Shown: positions 48,084-57,613 of the stretch, one piece after another
Numbering within the stretch: position 1 is the stretch's first letter
Layout: each line of letters opens with the position of its first letter
From: Coleophoma eucalyptorum
Taxonomy: Eukaryota; Ascomycota; Leotiomycetes; Helotiales; Dermateaceae
Direction of reading: 5' to 3'
DNA length: 64,000 nucleotides
Assembly: GCA_026120035.1 (NCBI GenBank)
Contig: JALRME010000029.1
Coordinates: forward strand, 372,001 to 436,000
Notes under the pieces: generated by a model
Databases searched by the model: none
What the model saw: only the letters and a program-made list of their open reading frames with translations
What the model was told of the DNA's origin: nothing
Program-made: the position numbers and the translations under genes

Positions 48084-48953
48084 TCAGGCAAGTACAGCAA
48101 GACTTCTGCTGACGACGCTTCCTATAGCGGCTATGGTCAGACTTTGGCCTACAAGGTCATCTCTTTCGTCAACTTTGTCCCAGCCTCTTTCTGGCCCCCA
48201 TTTCACAATCTTGTTGTTCATGACCACTGTCTCCAGCAATCCAATCATCATATCGCCATCTTTCTTCACTGAGGTGTAAGCGTCAAATTCTACAGCTTCA
48301 ATGGATGGCACCTCCTTCAAAATGCCCTCAAGTAGGCCGCGAGAAAAGGTTTCATAGAACCCATCACCTTGCCTGAATCCCTTGAAAATGGCGTCGCTCG
48401 GATCACACTCCACGAAAATATTCAGCACCCTGACACTCGTGCAATCTTTCAGTCCAAGTGCATCATTTACCACCCATCCCCTTGGAGGATCGGTCCACCC
48501 AGGGCCAAGACGAAGTTGTAAAGAAGTGATAGAAGCTCGGTAGCTGGGAGCTAGCCTGGCAAGAAGAGGCTTCTTTGTCTTGAAGTAGCTGCCAGGATAA
48601 ATCGAAAAGACGCGGAAGGTGCGGGTGGCATAGAAATAATGTAGGACTTCGTCGTGTATCTGTTTCGAAACGAAAAACAGCGCGAGCCTCTGCCGCAAGA
48701 GGTGGAAAATTTCAGGATCGAGATCGATCACGGCGGGGACTGATTCGAATGCTATGGCGTACACCTTGTTCCGCAGCTCTGATGGCAGCGAGAGGAAAGG
48801 AAACGGCTTGCGTCTCTTCCTAATGGCAGGCGCATCGTCTTCATCTTCAGTTGGATATGCAGATGGGTAGGCAGAGGACTGCGGCGTGGTTGTGTTGCTC
48901 GCAGAGCGTATGGCTAAGGCCGTATGCCTCATCGACCTGGCAGAGTTTTTCAT
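48084..48953 (-). CDS. F-box-like (2EXR-type) fungal protein
   Basis: A single-exon 289-residue protein. A basic, low-complexity N-terminus ends in RKRRKPFPF. It is followed by FLSLPSELRNKVYAIAFE, the start of an F-box-like fold common in large families of Leotiomycete and Dothideomycete hypothetical proteins. The rest has alternating helices and strands (FFVSKQIHDEVLHYFYATRTF, VRVLNIFVECD) as in those families. F-box proteins usually recruit substrates to SCF ubiquitin ligases; whether this one does is unknown. The start is the first true ATG; a TTG-initiated extension was rejected. It shares a ~560-bp divergent promoter with TIM50. Confidence 0.75.
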   Translation of the reverse strand: MKNSARSMRHTALAIRSASNTTTPQSSAYPSAYPTEDEDDAPAIRKRRKPFPFLSLPSELRNKVYAIAFESVPAVIDLDPEIFHLLRQRLALFFVSKQIHDEVLHYFYATRTFRVFSIYPGSYFKTKKPLLARLAPSYRASITSLQLRLGPGWTDPPRGWVVNDALGLKDCTSVRVLNIFVECDPSDAIFKGFRQGDGFYETFSRGLLEGILKEVPSIEAVEFDAYTSVKKDGDMMIGLLETVVMNNKIVKWGPERGWDKVDERDDLVGQSLTIAAIGSVVSRSLAVLA

Positions 48954-49511
48954 CGTTTCGTTATAATATAGGTTTTCGCTCACAGACAATGTCAAGAGTC
49001 AGGTAGGAGGAGTATTGGTCTAGGGATTGCAGAGGTGGTTCGAATTATGGACAAATAATTGAGATTTTAGAGTAAGTAGAATGTAATGATACCACGGGAA
49101 AGACATGCAAGTTGGCCGGCGGTCCTAAAACCGCCAGCCTAGCAGCCAATTCTTGAAAGTGCCATATTGGTCTCCTCGGATACTTCAACTCTGCGTCCAC
49201 GGAAGTGTGAAGGAGCGTCGAGTCAAATTTCTGTGTCACCGAGTGTCAACTTTGAAGAGAAAAGAAGAAGAGGAGGAAGAGGGGTTTGCGCGCTCGTGTG
49301 ATATACTCGGTCCGCGCAAAGCGCTAGGCCGTGAAGGGACTGGTACCAAATTTGCCGCGCTAAATTATTTTGAGCCGGCGTCATATCACAATGTGATGTG
49401 ACTTGAATCGTTGCGATCTGTGAACTGTGTCTTGCCTGCAACTCAATGAACCCTCATTTTCTGTAACTTCTTAGCTGAAGCTTCTTTCTGTGTTCATTTC
49501 TTATACCCAGC
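48954..49511. promoter_or_regulatory. Bidirectional promoter region between F-box-like gene and TIM50
   Basis: The two genes start head to head about 560 bp apart with no gene in between. The part close to TIM50 is pyrimidine-rich. No specific binding site is claimed. Confidence 0.55.
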
Positions 49512-51265
49512 ATGTTATCACGATACGCAGCCAGGTCACTGCAGTCACCAGCGTTGCGCGCAGCTCCGACGACGCTGAGGATAGCATCTACAACATGGGC
49601 TCGAGGTCTTGCAAAGCACAACAAGCCTGTTCAAAAGAAACCAATAGATTATTCAAGACCTCCTGGGGCTCCGCCTGCTAGCTCATCGAATGCGCAAGCA
49701 TCACAGTCTACCAAGAAGCCTGAATACTCAATCCGCCAAGAAGAGCCCAGCAAAGATGCATCTCCAGAAAGTAAGATTATTTCACAGCCAATAATTAACA
49801 CTTCGAGGTACTAATAAAGATCAGAGAAGAGCGAAGATCCATCGATATCTGGAAAAGAGGCCGAATTTGAGACTGCTTCACCTTCCGAAAACACAGCACC
49901 ACAACCAGACTATACTGGACCTCTTCCAGATCTCACGAAGGGTATTCCCTCAACACTAGAATATGAGACAACCCCTGGTGGTCGACAGGGCTTACGTCTA
50001 AATTTGACGGAAGCAAGTGAGATGCCAGAAGGGGCGAGTGGAAGCGGACGCGGTCGTGGAGAGCTTCCAGCATCAGCATACATCTCTTCATCAGAAAAGA
50101 AACGGTTGAAGATGGCAAACTACATGTATGCTTTGTTTGCAGTCTTCGCCACTACAGGAACAGTATATCTGGGTCGCAATTGGGAGACGGAAGAAGAGGA
50201 GAAGTCGCATGTTGATGCTCCTTCAGGTTGGGCACTCGGTTTAATGTGGGCGCGCGCAAAGGCGAGAGTGGGTGATCAGCTCAGTTATTACAATGAGCCT
50301 GCCTTCCGAAAGCTATTGCCAGACCCAGATCCAATGTTCGAACGTCCTTATACCCTGGTTTTGAGCTTGGAGGACCTGCTGATTCATAGCGAATGGACTC
50401 GCGAGCATGGTTGGAGAATGGCTAAGAGACCAGGTGTCGACTACTTCTTGCGATACCTCAGTCAATACTATGAGCTGGTTATTTTCACAACTCAGCCATG
50501 GGCTGTAGCTGACCCTGTCCTACGAAAGCTAGACCCCTACCACATTGTTACCTGGCCACTTTTCCGAGAGGCGACCCTCTACGAGAATGGCGAATATGTC
50601 AAGGTAAGCTCATTCCAAATTTAGTCTTGAGGTCTTCTCTAACAATTTCCCAGGATCTTTCGTATCTTAATCGTGATTTATCGAAGGTCATTCTCATCGA
50701 TACCAAGGCAGCTCATGCCAAGAATCAACCTGAAAACGCCATCATCCTTCCAAAATGGACTGGAGACGCCAAAGACAAGGAGCTCGTATCATTGATTCCA
50801 TTCTTAGAATACATCCACACTATGCAGTACAGTGATGTCCGAAAGGCTCTTAAGTCCTTTGAAGGCACCCACATTCCTAGTGAGTTCGCAAAGCGTGAAG
50901 CTGTTGCACGAAAGAAGTTTCAAGAGCAAATGCTTGAGGAGCAAAAGAAGCGACCAAAGAGATCTGGTGTTGGATTCCTTAGCAGTGCCTTGGGTATCAA
51001 GTCCCAATCGATGATGGTCGACCCAACTGAGCAAACACCAGCTGAGGCATTTGCGCAAGGCAAGATGCTACAAGACTTGGCCCGTGAGCGGGGAATCAAG
51101 GTGTACGAGAATCTCGAGCGGGAGATTCGGGAAAACGGAGAGAAGTGGTTGAAGGAAGAGGCCGCGCATGAGGAGCGAGCTAAGCAGGAGGGCATGCAAG
51201 CGATGAAGTCCGGCTTCACAGGCTTCTTCGGTGCAGGTGGTCCACCAAAAGAAGGATCTCAGTAA
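49512..51265 (+). CDS. tim50: Mitochondrial import inner membrane translocase subunit TIM50
   Basis: Model: join(49512..49770, 49825..50603, 50654..51265), 549 residues, both introns in phase (first branch site TACTAAT). It is the TIM23-complex receptor that binds presequences in the intermembrane space and guards the channel. The N-terminus (MLSRYAARSLQS...) is a strong presequence. A Pro/Ser-rich region follows, then one membrane helix at about 186-204 (YALFAVFATTGTVYLG). The intermembrane-space domain has the FCP1/HAD-like fold: LVLSLEDLLIHSEW, RPGVDYFLRYLSQYYELVIFTTQPW, LDPYHIVTWPLFREATLYENGEYVKDLSYLNRDL. The catalytic DxDxT of true phosphatases is absent (SLEDL), as expected for this non-enzymatic family. 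The C-terminus is a Lys/Glu-rich helical tail. Confidence 0.95.
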
Positions 51266-52204
51266 ACCCGACACTGAAAATCCATACTTAACTGTATATT
51301 TGGGGGAGTTGATCACACGAGAGAAGAAGTAAACCTTTGTCTCTACTCTCTACTCTCTGTTTCTCGAAAGCGTGCCTGTGGCCGCACATATTTCATGGTC
51401 ATCGGGCATTAATAGCGCTTGCGGGTTCTGAAACGGACGTGGGCGAAGCATTTACCTGTCTCTTTACTGATGCTAGATAGAATATGCTCAGTTGTACAAT
51501 ATATGTCACTAGTAATATCAAGTCACTGTCACAAGGTGTACGTGCCTCTTCCATATTTCCCAATATGTCATTCTTTCAGCCAGCTACGTCGAGATATGAG
51601 GCACGGTCTATCAACGTGACCGTATGCCATGTATCCTACCTTTCGACAATGTGCGGGTTCGGGCGAAGCTTGGTGGGATTTGTGTAGTTGTTTGCTTCCT
51701 TCAAGGCACGCAGCCGGTACACTGCTTAGTGATGTATGGATGCCAGCCCCGTACAACGATGAACGGTCATCTTGCCCTACCCAGCCTTTCACAATTGTCA
51801 GACGATGAGATCCGATCTACATCAAAATAATGCCAAGAAAGAAAGGAACGAAGGAAGGGCAAAGACAGAAAAAAGGGAAACAATACGAATGTGCATGCAG
51901 ATGCAAATGCACAAAGCAAAATCTCCACTGCAGTCTTGCGCAACGGAATCTCCGAATCGCGGTCGCTTCATGCACCTACTTCTTTTCTTGACTTCCCGCC
52001 TGCGTAATTCTCTGGGGCGGCGAAGGTAAGTTGTGTACTTTTTTTCCCTTTAGCCCAAGCGGGTTCGCTCCTATGATCCGAAAAATATGACACAAACCTA
52101 GTCGGCTGGCCTAGAAGAGGATAGACAGGACGACAAGAAGATTGTTTGCCTTTGTGTCTCGCAAGTTTTAAGTTTTTTTGCCTTTCAGATCTTCGCTACA
52201 TGCA

Positions 52205-52275
52205 GTGCATGCATGCATGTATGTATGTATGTATGTATGTATTAATGCAAGCCAGCAAACAAACAAACAAGCAGG
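52205..52275 (+). repeat. GCAT/GTAT and AAAC tetranucleotide repeats
   Basis: About three GCAT units followed by about six GTAT units at 52205-52242, then an imperfect AAAC/AAGC array around 52250-52275. Confidence 0.8.
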
Positions 52276-52569
52276 CCAGCAAGTACTGCGTATGATCAAG
52301 CCCAGGGCCTGACATCTGGCTCATATTCTTCTCGATCTCGACGCTTTTCGTACGATATCTTGCTTTTTTTGTAGCTCGTCGAGGACTTGGCGGATGGGGT
52401 TGCTGTGTATGCGGTGAGTGAGTAAGTGGTACGTAGACTTACTTTTCCCTTCCCTCCACTACCCGCCCCCGCAAATACCAGGAAAAGTCCTTGTGGGAGC
52501 GGAGGAGACTGTAACTGTGAGGTGTCACGGTATGACACAATCAGAAGGGAAGGAGGAGGAATGTGGAGG

Positions 52570-52577
52570 TATAAAAA
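52570..52577 (+). promoter_or_regulatory. TATA box upstream of the small secreted protein
   Basis: TATAAAAA sits 161 bp before the ATG and is followed by a CT-rich leader. A strong TATA box often marks regulated or inducible fungal genes, which fits a condition-specific secreted protein. Confidence 0.6.
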
Positions 52578-52730
52578 GGCTCCATCTTGTCAGCCCCCTT
52601 CTTTCCCTCCTCACTCGAGCATAACTTGCACAAATACCGCCCTATTTCTCTCCCGCTCTCCAACCCAAAAAGAAAATCCCACCCCAAAGCCCTCCTCCGT
52701 TCTTCGAAAACCTTAAAAAGAGAGAGAGGG

Positions 52731-52989
52731 ATGAAGACTTTCCGATCCCTCGTTACGATTGCCCTCCTTCTAATTCCAAGCTCGCTCACCGCCCCCATTG
52801 ACTCCAATGCTGAGCTCGATTCTGCCCAGCTGGCAGCAACGGCGCTGCTAGAGCTTCGTACTGAACCGCCTTGCAAAATGCCCTATTGCTTGTGTGCTGA
52901 TGAGCCGGATGATGTCGCGTAAGTGACTTCTCTTCCGTACTACTTTTGCTTCAAGTTGGGTGTTTGTTTGTTTGCTGTTTGTTCATGTG

Positions 52990-53042
<53 letters not shown>

Positions 53043-53118
53043 GGCTTTTGGCTGATGTCGTCCTGCTTGTAGCTTGGCTGCATGCCAGTCAAGCGCTGAT
53101 TGTGATGGGTGTGTGTGA
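52731..53118 (+). CDS. Small secreted cysteine-rich protein
   Basis: Proposed model: join(52731..52918, 53073..53118), 77 residues. Residues 1-20 are a clear signal peptide (MKTFRSLVTIALLLIPSS, cut near Ala21). The mature part has an acidic/Ala-rich half and six cysteines: Cys48, 53, 55, 67, 73, 76, enough for three disulfides. Without splicing, the frame stops at 52920-52922, but that TAA lies inside a perfect GTAAGT donor. Splicing to the TGCTTGTAG acceptor ending 53072 is in phase and adds the last three cysteines. The 154-nt intron holds a (TG)24 microsatellite. A second acceptor at 53087 would give a different tail. Size and cysteine content suit an effector or antimicrobial-type protein, but I recognise no family. 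TATA box and CT-rich leader support transcription. Confidence 0.7.
52991..53038 (+). repeat. (TG)24 microsatellite inside an intron
   Basis: An uninterrupted dinucleotide run of about 48 nt inside the proposed intron of the small secreted protein, roughly 35 nt upstream of its acceptor. Confidence 0.95.
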
Positions 53119-53499
53119 GAGGAGAGACTCAAAGTGCTACTTTGTTGAGTAAGAAGTTATGAAGAATTTATAACTATGAAGGATTTGGGCTTGTTTTGGA
53201 GGTGCTTGGGAGTTTGAGTGGAGAATGGAGGAGGATTGAAAAACTTTTCGGCCAGAAAGGAGGAACATACAGTCATTAAAATGCACAGGAGCCACTCATT
53301 TACCCCAAAGCTATATTACAATTCGAATTATCCTCCGGTTCTGTGGTCCAGTCGTGTATATCTCATCATGTCCATCATATCCATTCCAGTTGGATTTTCC
53401 CGTTCCGTCTATGCTAGTAGTACAGTCATAAATAATCCGTCACTGTCCCATGTATACCCAACCGAGCAAAACAGAACTCCCTCCAAACCTCAAAATATA
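53119..53499. other. Convergent intergenic region
   Basis: About 380 bp between the small secreted protein (+) and the 248-residue orphan (-), probably both 3' ends. No gene seen. Confidence 0.45.
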
Positions 53500-54298
53500 T
53501 TAAACAGTCCTTACACTCCTGTTTATGATCCTCTCAAGTCTCGCTAGTCTACCTCTGACCCTCCCCGTCCGTCTCATATTGCGCCGGACGTCGCTTGCTG
53601 ATCGCTTACACCAAGCGAGGTGGCAATAGCGCTGCGTAACAGCATCTTTCTCAAGTCCGACCGCTAGCTTCTCGTATGGCTGAATGTTTGCTGTGTAGAT
53701 TTCGAGTAGGCTTGGGCCGGAGGGTAAGGACTCAATGGATCTCTGCCTCTCGAGGACTTCAATCTCGTTATGATTATCGTGTAAAGGAGGGCGATTTTGA
53801 TTCGATGATGAGTGAGATGGAAATGCGCTTGTATCTGGATATTGGCAGGTATAAAGACTTGAGCTCAGATTGTAAAAGCTTGGAATTACACAGCTTTCTT
53901 CATCATCGCAGTCCTGGCGCTCAATTGGGGCTAAAATTCGACTTGCTTCTTTGTCCACGGGCGGCGTTAAATTTGTGGTGGGTGATGTGATGAGCTCCGG
54001 GTCATAGGGGATGCTAGGACCATTGACAGCGGCCAGCGCCGTATATTGATATGGTGATGGTATCGCAGACCATGAGATTAAACAGTTATGGATCTGTGTG
54101 ACGCTATGTTGCATTTCAGCGGGTCATTCTTCTGACCTGCGCGACGCTTACATACCTGACAGATAGATTTAATTCCGCACAGAGGGCCACGATCTCTTCT
54201 TCGGTTTTGTGGTCCTCGCAGTACCACTCGGTGATTTGGCAACGATAAGGGGACAGAATTTCTTCAGCTGTGAAGTAGAAATGTGATTGGCAGCCCAT
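53500..54298 (-). CDS. Orphan 248-residue protein, possible HTH-like N-terminus
   Basis: Model: complement join(53500..54103, 54156..54298). The intron (54104-54155, 52 nt, GTATGT donor, CATAG acceptor) is the only junction that keeps the frame open: the intermediate acceptors lead to an early TGA. The N-terminal ~60 residues (FYFTAEEILSPYRCQITEWY, HKTEEEIVALCAELNLSVS, then HNCLISWS) are helical and faintly recall Clr5-type helix-turn-helix domains, which is only a guess. The middle is Ser/Pro/Asp-rich and probably disordered. The C-terminus is strongly basic (CKRSASDVRRNMRRTGRVRGRLARLERI). It may be a DNA- or RNA-associated regulator. No close family is recognised; the gene could be lineage-restricted. 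Confidence 0.6.
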
Positions 54299-57200
54299 GT
54301 TGGTAAGGTGCAGTGGCAATGGGAGGATGAATGGGCGATGTTGAACCTAGAGCGTTGGTGGCAACTAGCCTTTTATCAATTCTAACGTCTCCAACAGGGG
54401 AGATGCACGAGGACTACAGGAGGCTTGACTAGCAACAGGTACCAACTCCTATCGAAATTTGTGGATGCTGAACTAACATCCCAGAATCAGGACACAGCAA
54501 CAACGTCCGCGTTAGAGCTACGGGAAGACACCCTGTAGGTAGAGTGAAGACCTCTTGTGCAGGAGACATCGGACGGCTTGAAACGATGGCTTGCAGAAAT
54601 ACAAGGAATCTGCAGCAATGATTCCGGTCCCAGAAGACACTGTTTGCGGACAAGTACATAAGAACAGATCAGCTACGTGAAGGTGTCTCCCAGGTACCGT
54701 GTCACTGGTACATAATACCCTTGTAAGCTGAGATGGTTCCCTTGCTAGAACGGAACGGGAGCGAAGTAGCACCCTTCCATAACCCTTCCACCACCCTTCT
54801 ATTACCCTTCCATTACCCTTCCATCATCTAATATTTATCTGAAACAGCAGATACATAACCGGCTGAGCGGCATCCCCTGAAGAACGATTCAAGATGGATT
54901 AAGAAGGCTGCATGTGGCACTTACAGATACGATATCTAACCTAGGATTCTGGCATCCTGCGTAAAGAATAGGAGCAAGACTATTTAGATTCGAATCGATG
55001 GGGCGAACTCACCAAGGCCAAGTTGAAGGAAAGAAGACCACAGGGAAAAGTAGGCAATCAGAACAGAGCAGTTGGATAGGTGTGAATATCCTGGGGTTGT
55101 TACTAGCAGATTGAGATCGACAGCAAGATAGTGCCGTTGAATCTGGTCAAGTGCCAGAGGTAGGAGACATCAGCTTTCCAATCTCACTCAATGGCAAATA
55201 GGGAGCTGGAAAGTAAATTGCAGTACTCGATATCTCACGATTAGGTGCCCTACAAGGCTCGCTGCCGGGGTGTATTTCACTAGCAGGGATATCGCTCCAC
55301 AACCCGGCACCACGCTTATGGGCGTGAAGCATATTACACAGAAATATACACGCCATACGGACGTTTGGCGACACGACCGGCTGGCTGAAGAGGGTCCCGG
55401 GCTTGGCTTGGAATAAACATGTGAACCCAACACAGAACCGCAGCTGATGCATCTGCACTTCGTGGTTATCACGGAACAAAGCCCTGAGGACTCATGCGTG
55501 TCCACGGCCATGCAGTGCACTTACAAGGGCCGACACAGTGAATGTCTTGCTGGCTCTTGGCACGCGCCGCATCCCAGATTGGAAGGTGCGAAAAGGCTGT
55601 TCTGTTGAATGTATTATACTATGCCAACGTGGAAGCTTGACGAAAAGCAGCCACCATGCAAGAGCATTCGGCGAGAAGTCCATATGGAGTTGAGGGCACG
55701 CAGTCGGACCTCTGGTGATTGTTAAGTTGATCAAGCCAAAACAGAAACTCAGACCCCCAAAATAAGATACTTGGAAAAAGGCAGTAGCTCGGGTGTTTTT
55801 GCAAGGCCTTCAGCAGGCTCTTGCAAGGCTTGAGTGTCACGAAGGATATGGTTATCGATTCTTGGACAGCCGAAATATCCACCATGATTGGTCCATGACT
55901 TAAGCGCTTTCCTGTGGGTCACCACATGGAATCAAGGATAGAAATTGACTTTCGCCTGCAAATGAAGTTTACAGGAATCCCTATGAAAAGGCCTGGAATC
56001 TCTCTCTCTCTTACCTTCTCCGGGTTTGTTTCAAAGTTCATTGCTAGGCACACAGGGCTGAGACACGAAATTCACGGCGTAGAACGTCATATCTGAAGTG
56101 ACGGCAAGAGGCTCGCAATGTGAACAATGCAAGCCTGCTTCCGAATCGCCGTCCGTGCCTTAGTACAATGCAGATCATTGTGGCTAAGGTCGACTGAGAG
56201 CTATGGCCGACCCCTGGAGAACAGCTGAAGCTCGTTTGGCTTGGTGTAGATGATCAATTAGATACCTACCGCTGCTGACGTTGCGACTTGCGAGTCGCCG
56301 GAAAGCGTGGAGAACCTGTGCCGCACGGTATTTCGGACGAGATGGAAAAAGCGGCGATTCCGTGACATGGATTGGTTCGTGAAAGGATTGAAACTGGGAG
56401 ATGTTATATTTTGAAAGCACTTGTGCCTCATCGCATACCCTGTTTGCACGCTGTACCGTGACTTAATGTATCACCACAAGAGGGTGTGCTGACCTCCCGA
56501 ATCGGGATGCTACACAGCTTTGGTAGCTAGATGGTGATGGTTGCCATGCGAATCTTGCGCGATGTAGTTGCTTCTCCGCATTCGTGAAGCAGCGTGTTCA
56601 TCCCGCAAGGGCTGTCAGGAGGTCAATTCTCGATCATCTCTCAACCTTCCACAATCGTTCTATGAGGCTTCCATGGCCCCTGCATCGAAAAGGGGGCTTA
56701 GCGCATCGGATGCAATCGCCGTAGGCTTTCTGGCCTCAATTCGCGCGATCGCATCCCCGGCGAGAAACGGCAAGTCTGATGCTGATTCGTCCGTTGAAGG
56801 AGATATGCAGGCTTATCTCAATATTGTGGGAGTGGATGTTTTGGCCTATTGTTTTGGTCCGAATCAGGCATCTGTGTAGAAGTACATGGAATATGCATAG
56901 AAGGCGCATGGAATCTGCAGAAAACACCACTTGAACTTGACAAGCCGAGTGGTGATGACAGCATGTGCATGCATCGCCAAGTTTCAAGCCTCCGGAGTTC
57001 ATTGTAATATCAGTAATTGAGCGTTGCTGAGATTGGAACGTAAGTGACTGATAGAGGACGGGTGCAGGCTGTGGTGGCTGTGGGAGCAACAGCCATTGAC
57101 CCGATGATATCTGCAAGGAGGTGGTGCGTGACTATTCCACGGAGAACCTACACATCTAAGAATGGTAAGGTATTGTGTGATATGAACTCTGTTCATACCG

Positions 57201-57613
57201 CTGGCTGTCGTCTCTGTTCTGTATGAGTGTCCGGCTGACACCCAAAATAGCGCACATACATACTTGGAGAGAGGAAAGAGTGACTGAGGTAGGTACGCCC
57301 TAGAAAAATGACCTGATGCAGCTAGAGCATTTGCTCTCCTACCCCCAAACCATTCGCATTTCCATTGAACCCACCAAACCCAGATATGAAGGAAAGATGG
57401 AAATCCAACACATGTGAAAAGATTTTATCAGATTAGAACTCATTAATAAGATCGGAAGCTTATATAGATAAAAAACAACATCGAGGTATCTCCAACAACT
57501 GCTCCTTATTGCAAAAACTAAGAAGAGGTACTCTTAAGGAAAATAAATGGTATCTAACCTATGCCTAATCCTTCAACACCACAAGACAGCGAACCAAATC
57601 CTCCCGAATCTTA
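54299..57613. other. Intergenic region with an 11-bp array
   Basis: A 3.3-kb stretch, upstream of the leftward orphan gene and downstream of the leftward DUF1399 gene. Short leftward frames between 54429 and 57241 have no family resemblance or coherent splice pattern. The only structure seen is the 11-bp tandem array at 54772. Confidence 0.45.
54772..54826 (+). repeat. Five-copy 11-bp CCCTTCCATTA-type tandem array
   Basis: Five consecutive 11-mers: CCCTTCCATAA, CCCTTCCACCA, CCCTTCTATTA, CCCTTCCATTA, CCCTTCCATCA. The CCCTTC half is fixed apart from one base and the other half varies. It is superficially telomere-like, but its period (11, not 6) and sequence differ from CCCTAA. Confidence 0.9.

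Larger units (their letters stand above)
51266..52730. other. Intergenic region and small secreted protein promoter
   Basis: About 1.5 kb. The left half follows TIM50. The right half holds tetranucleotide repeats near 52.2 kb, a TATA box at 52570 and a CT-rich leader. A leftward frame at 52296-52538 has no family resemblance. No gene is supported. Confidence 0.5.

Noticed and set aside
54772..54826. Interstitial telomere repeat
   Set aside because: The period is 11 bp and the unit is not CCCTAA.
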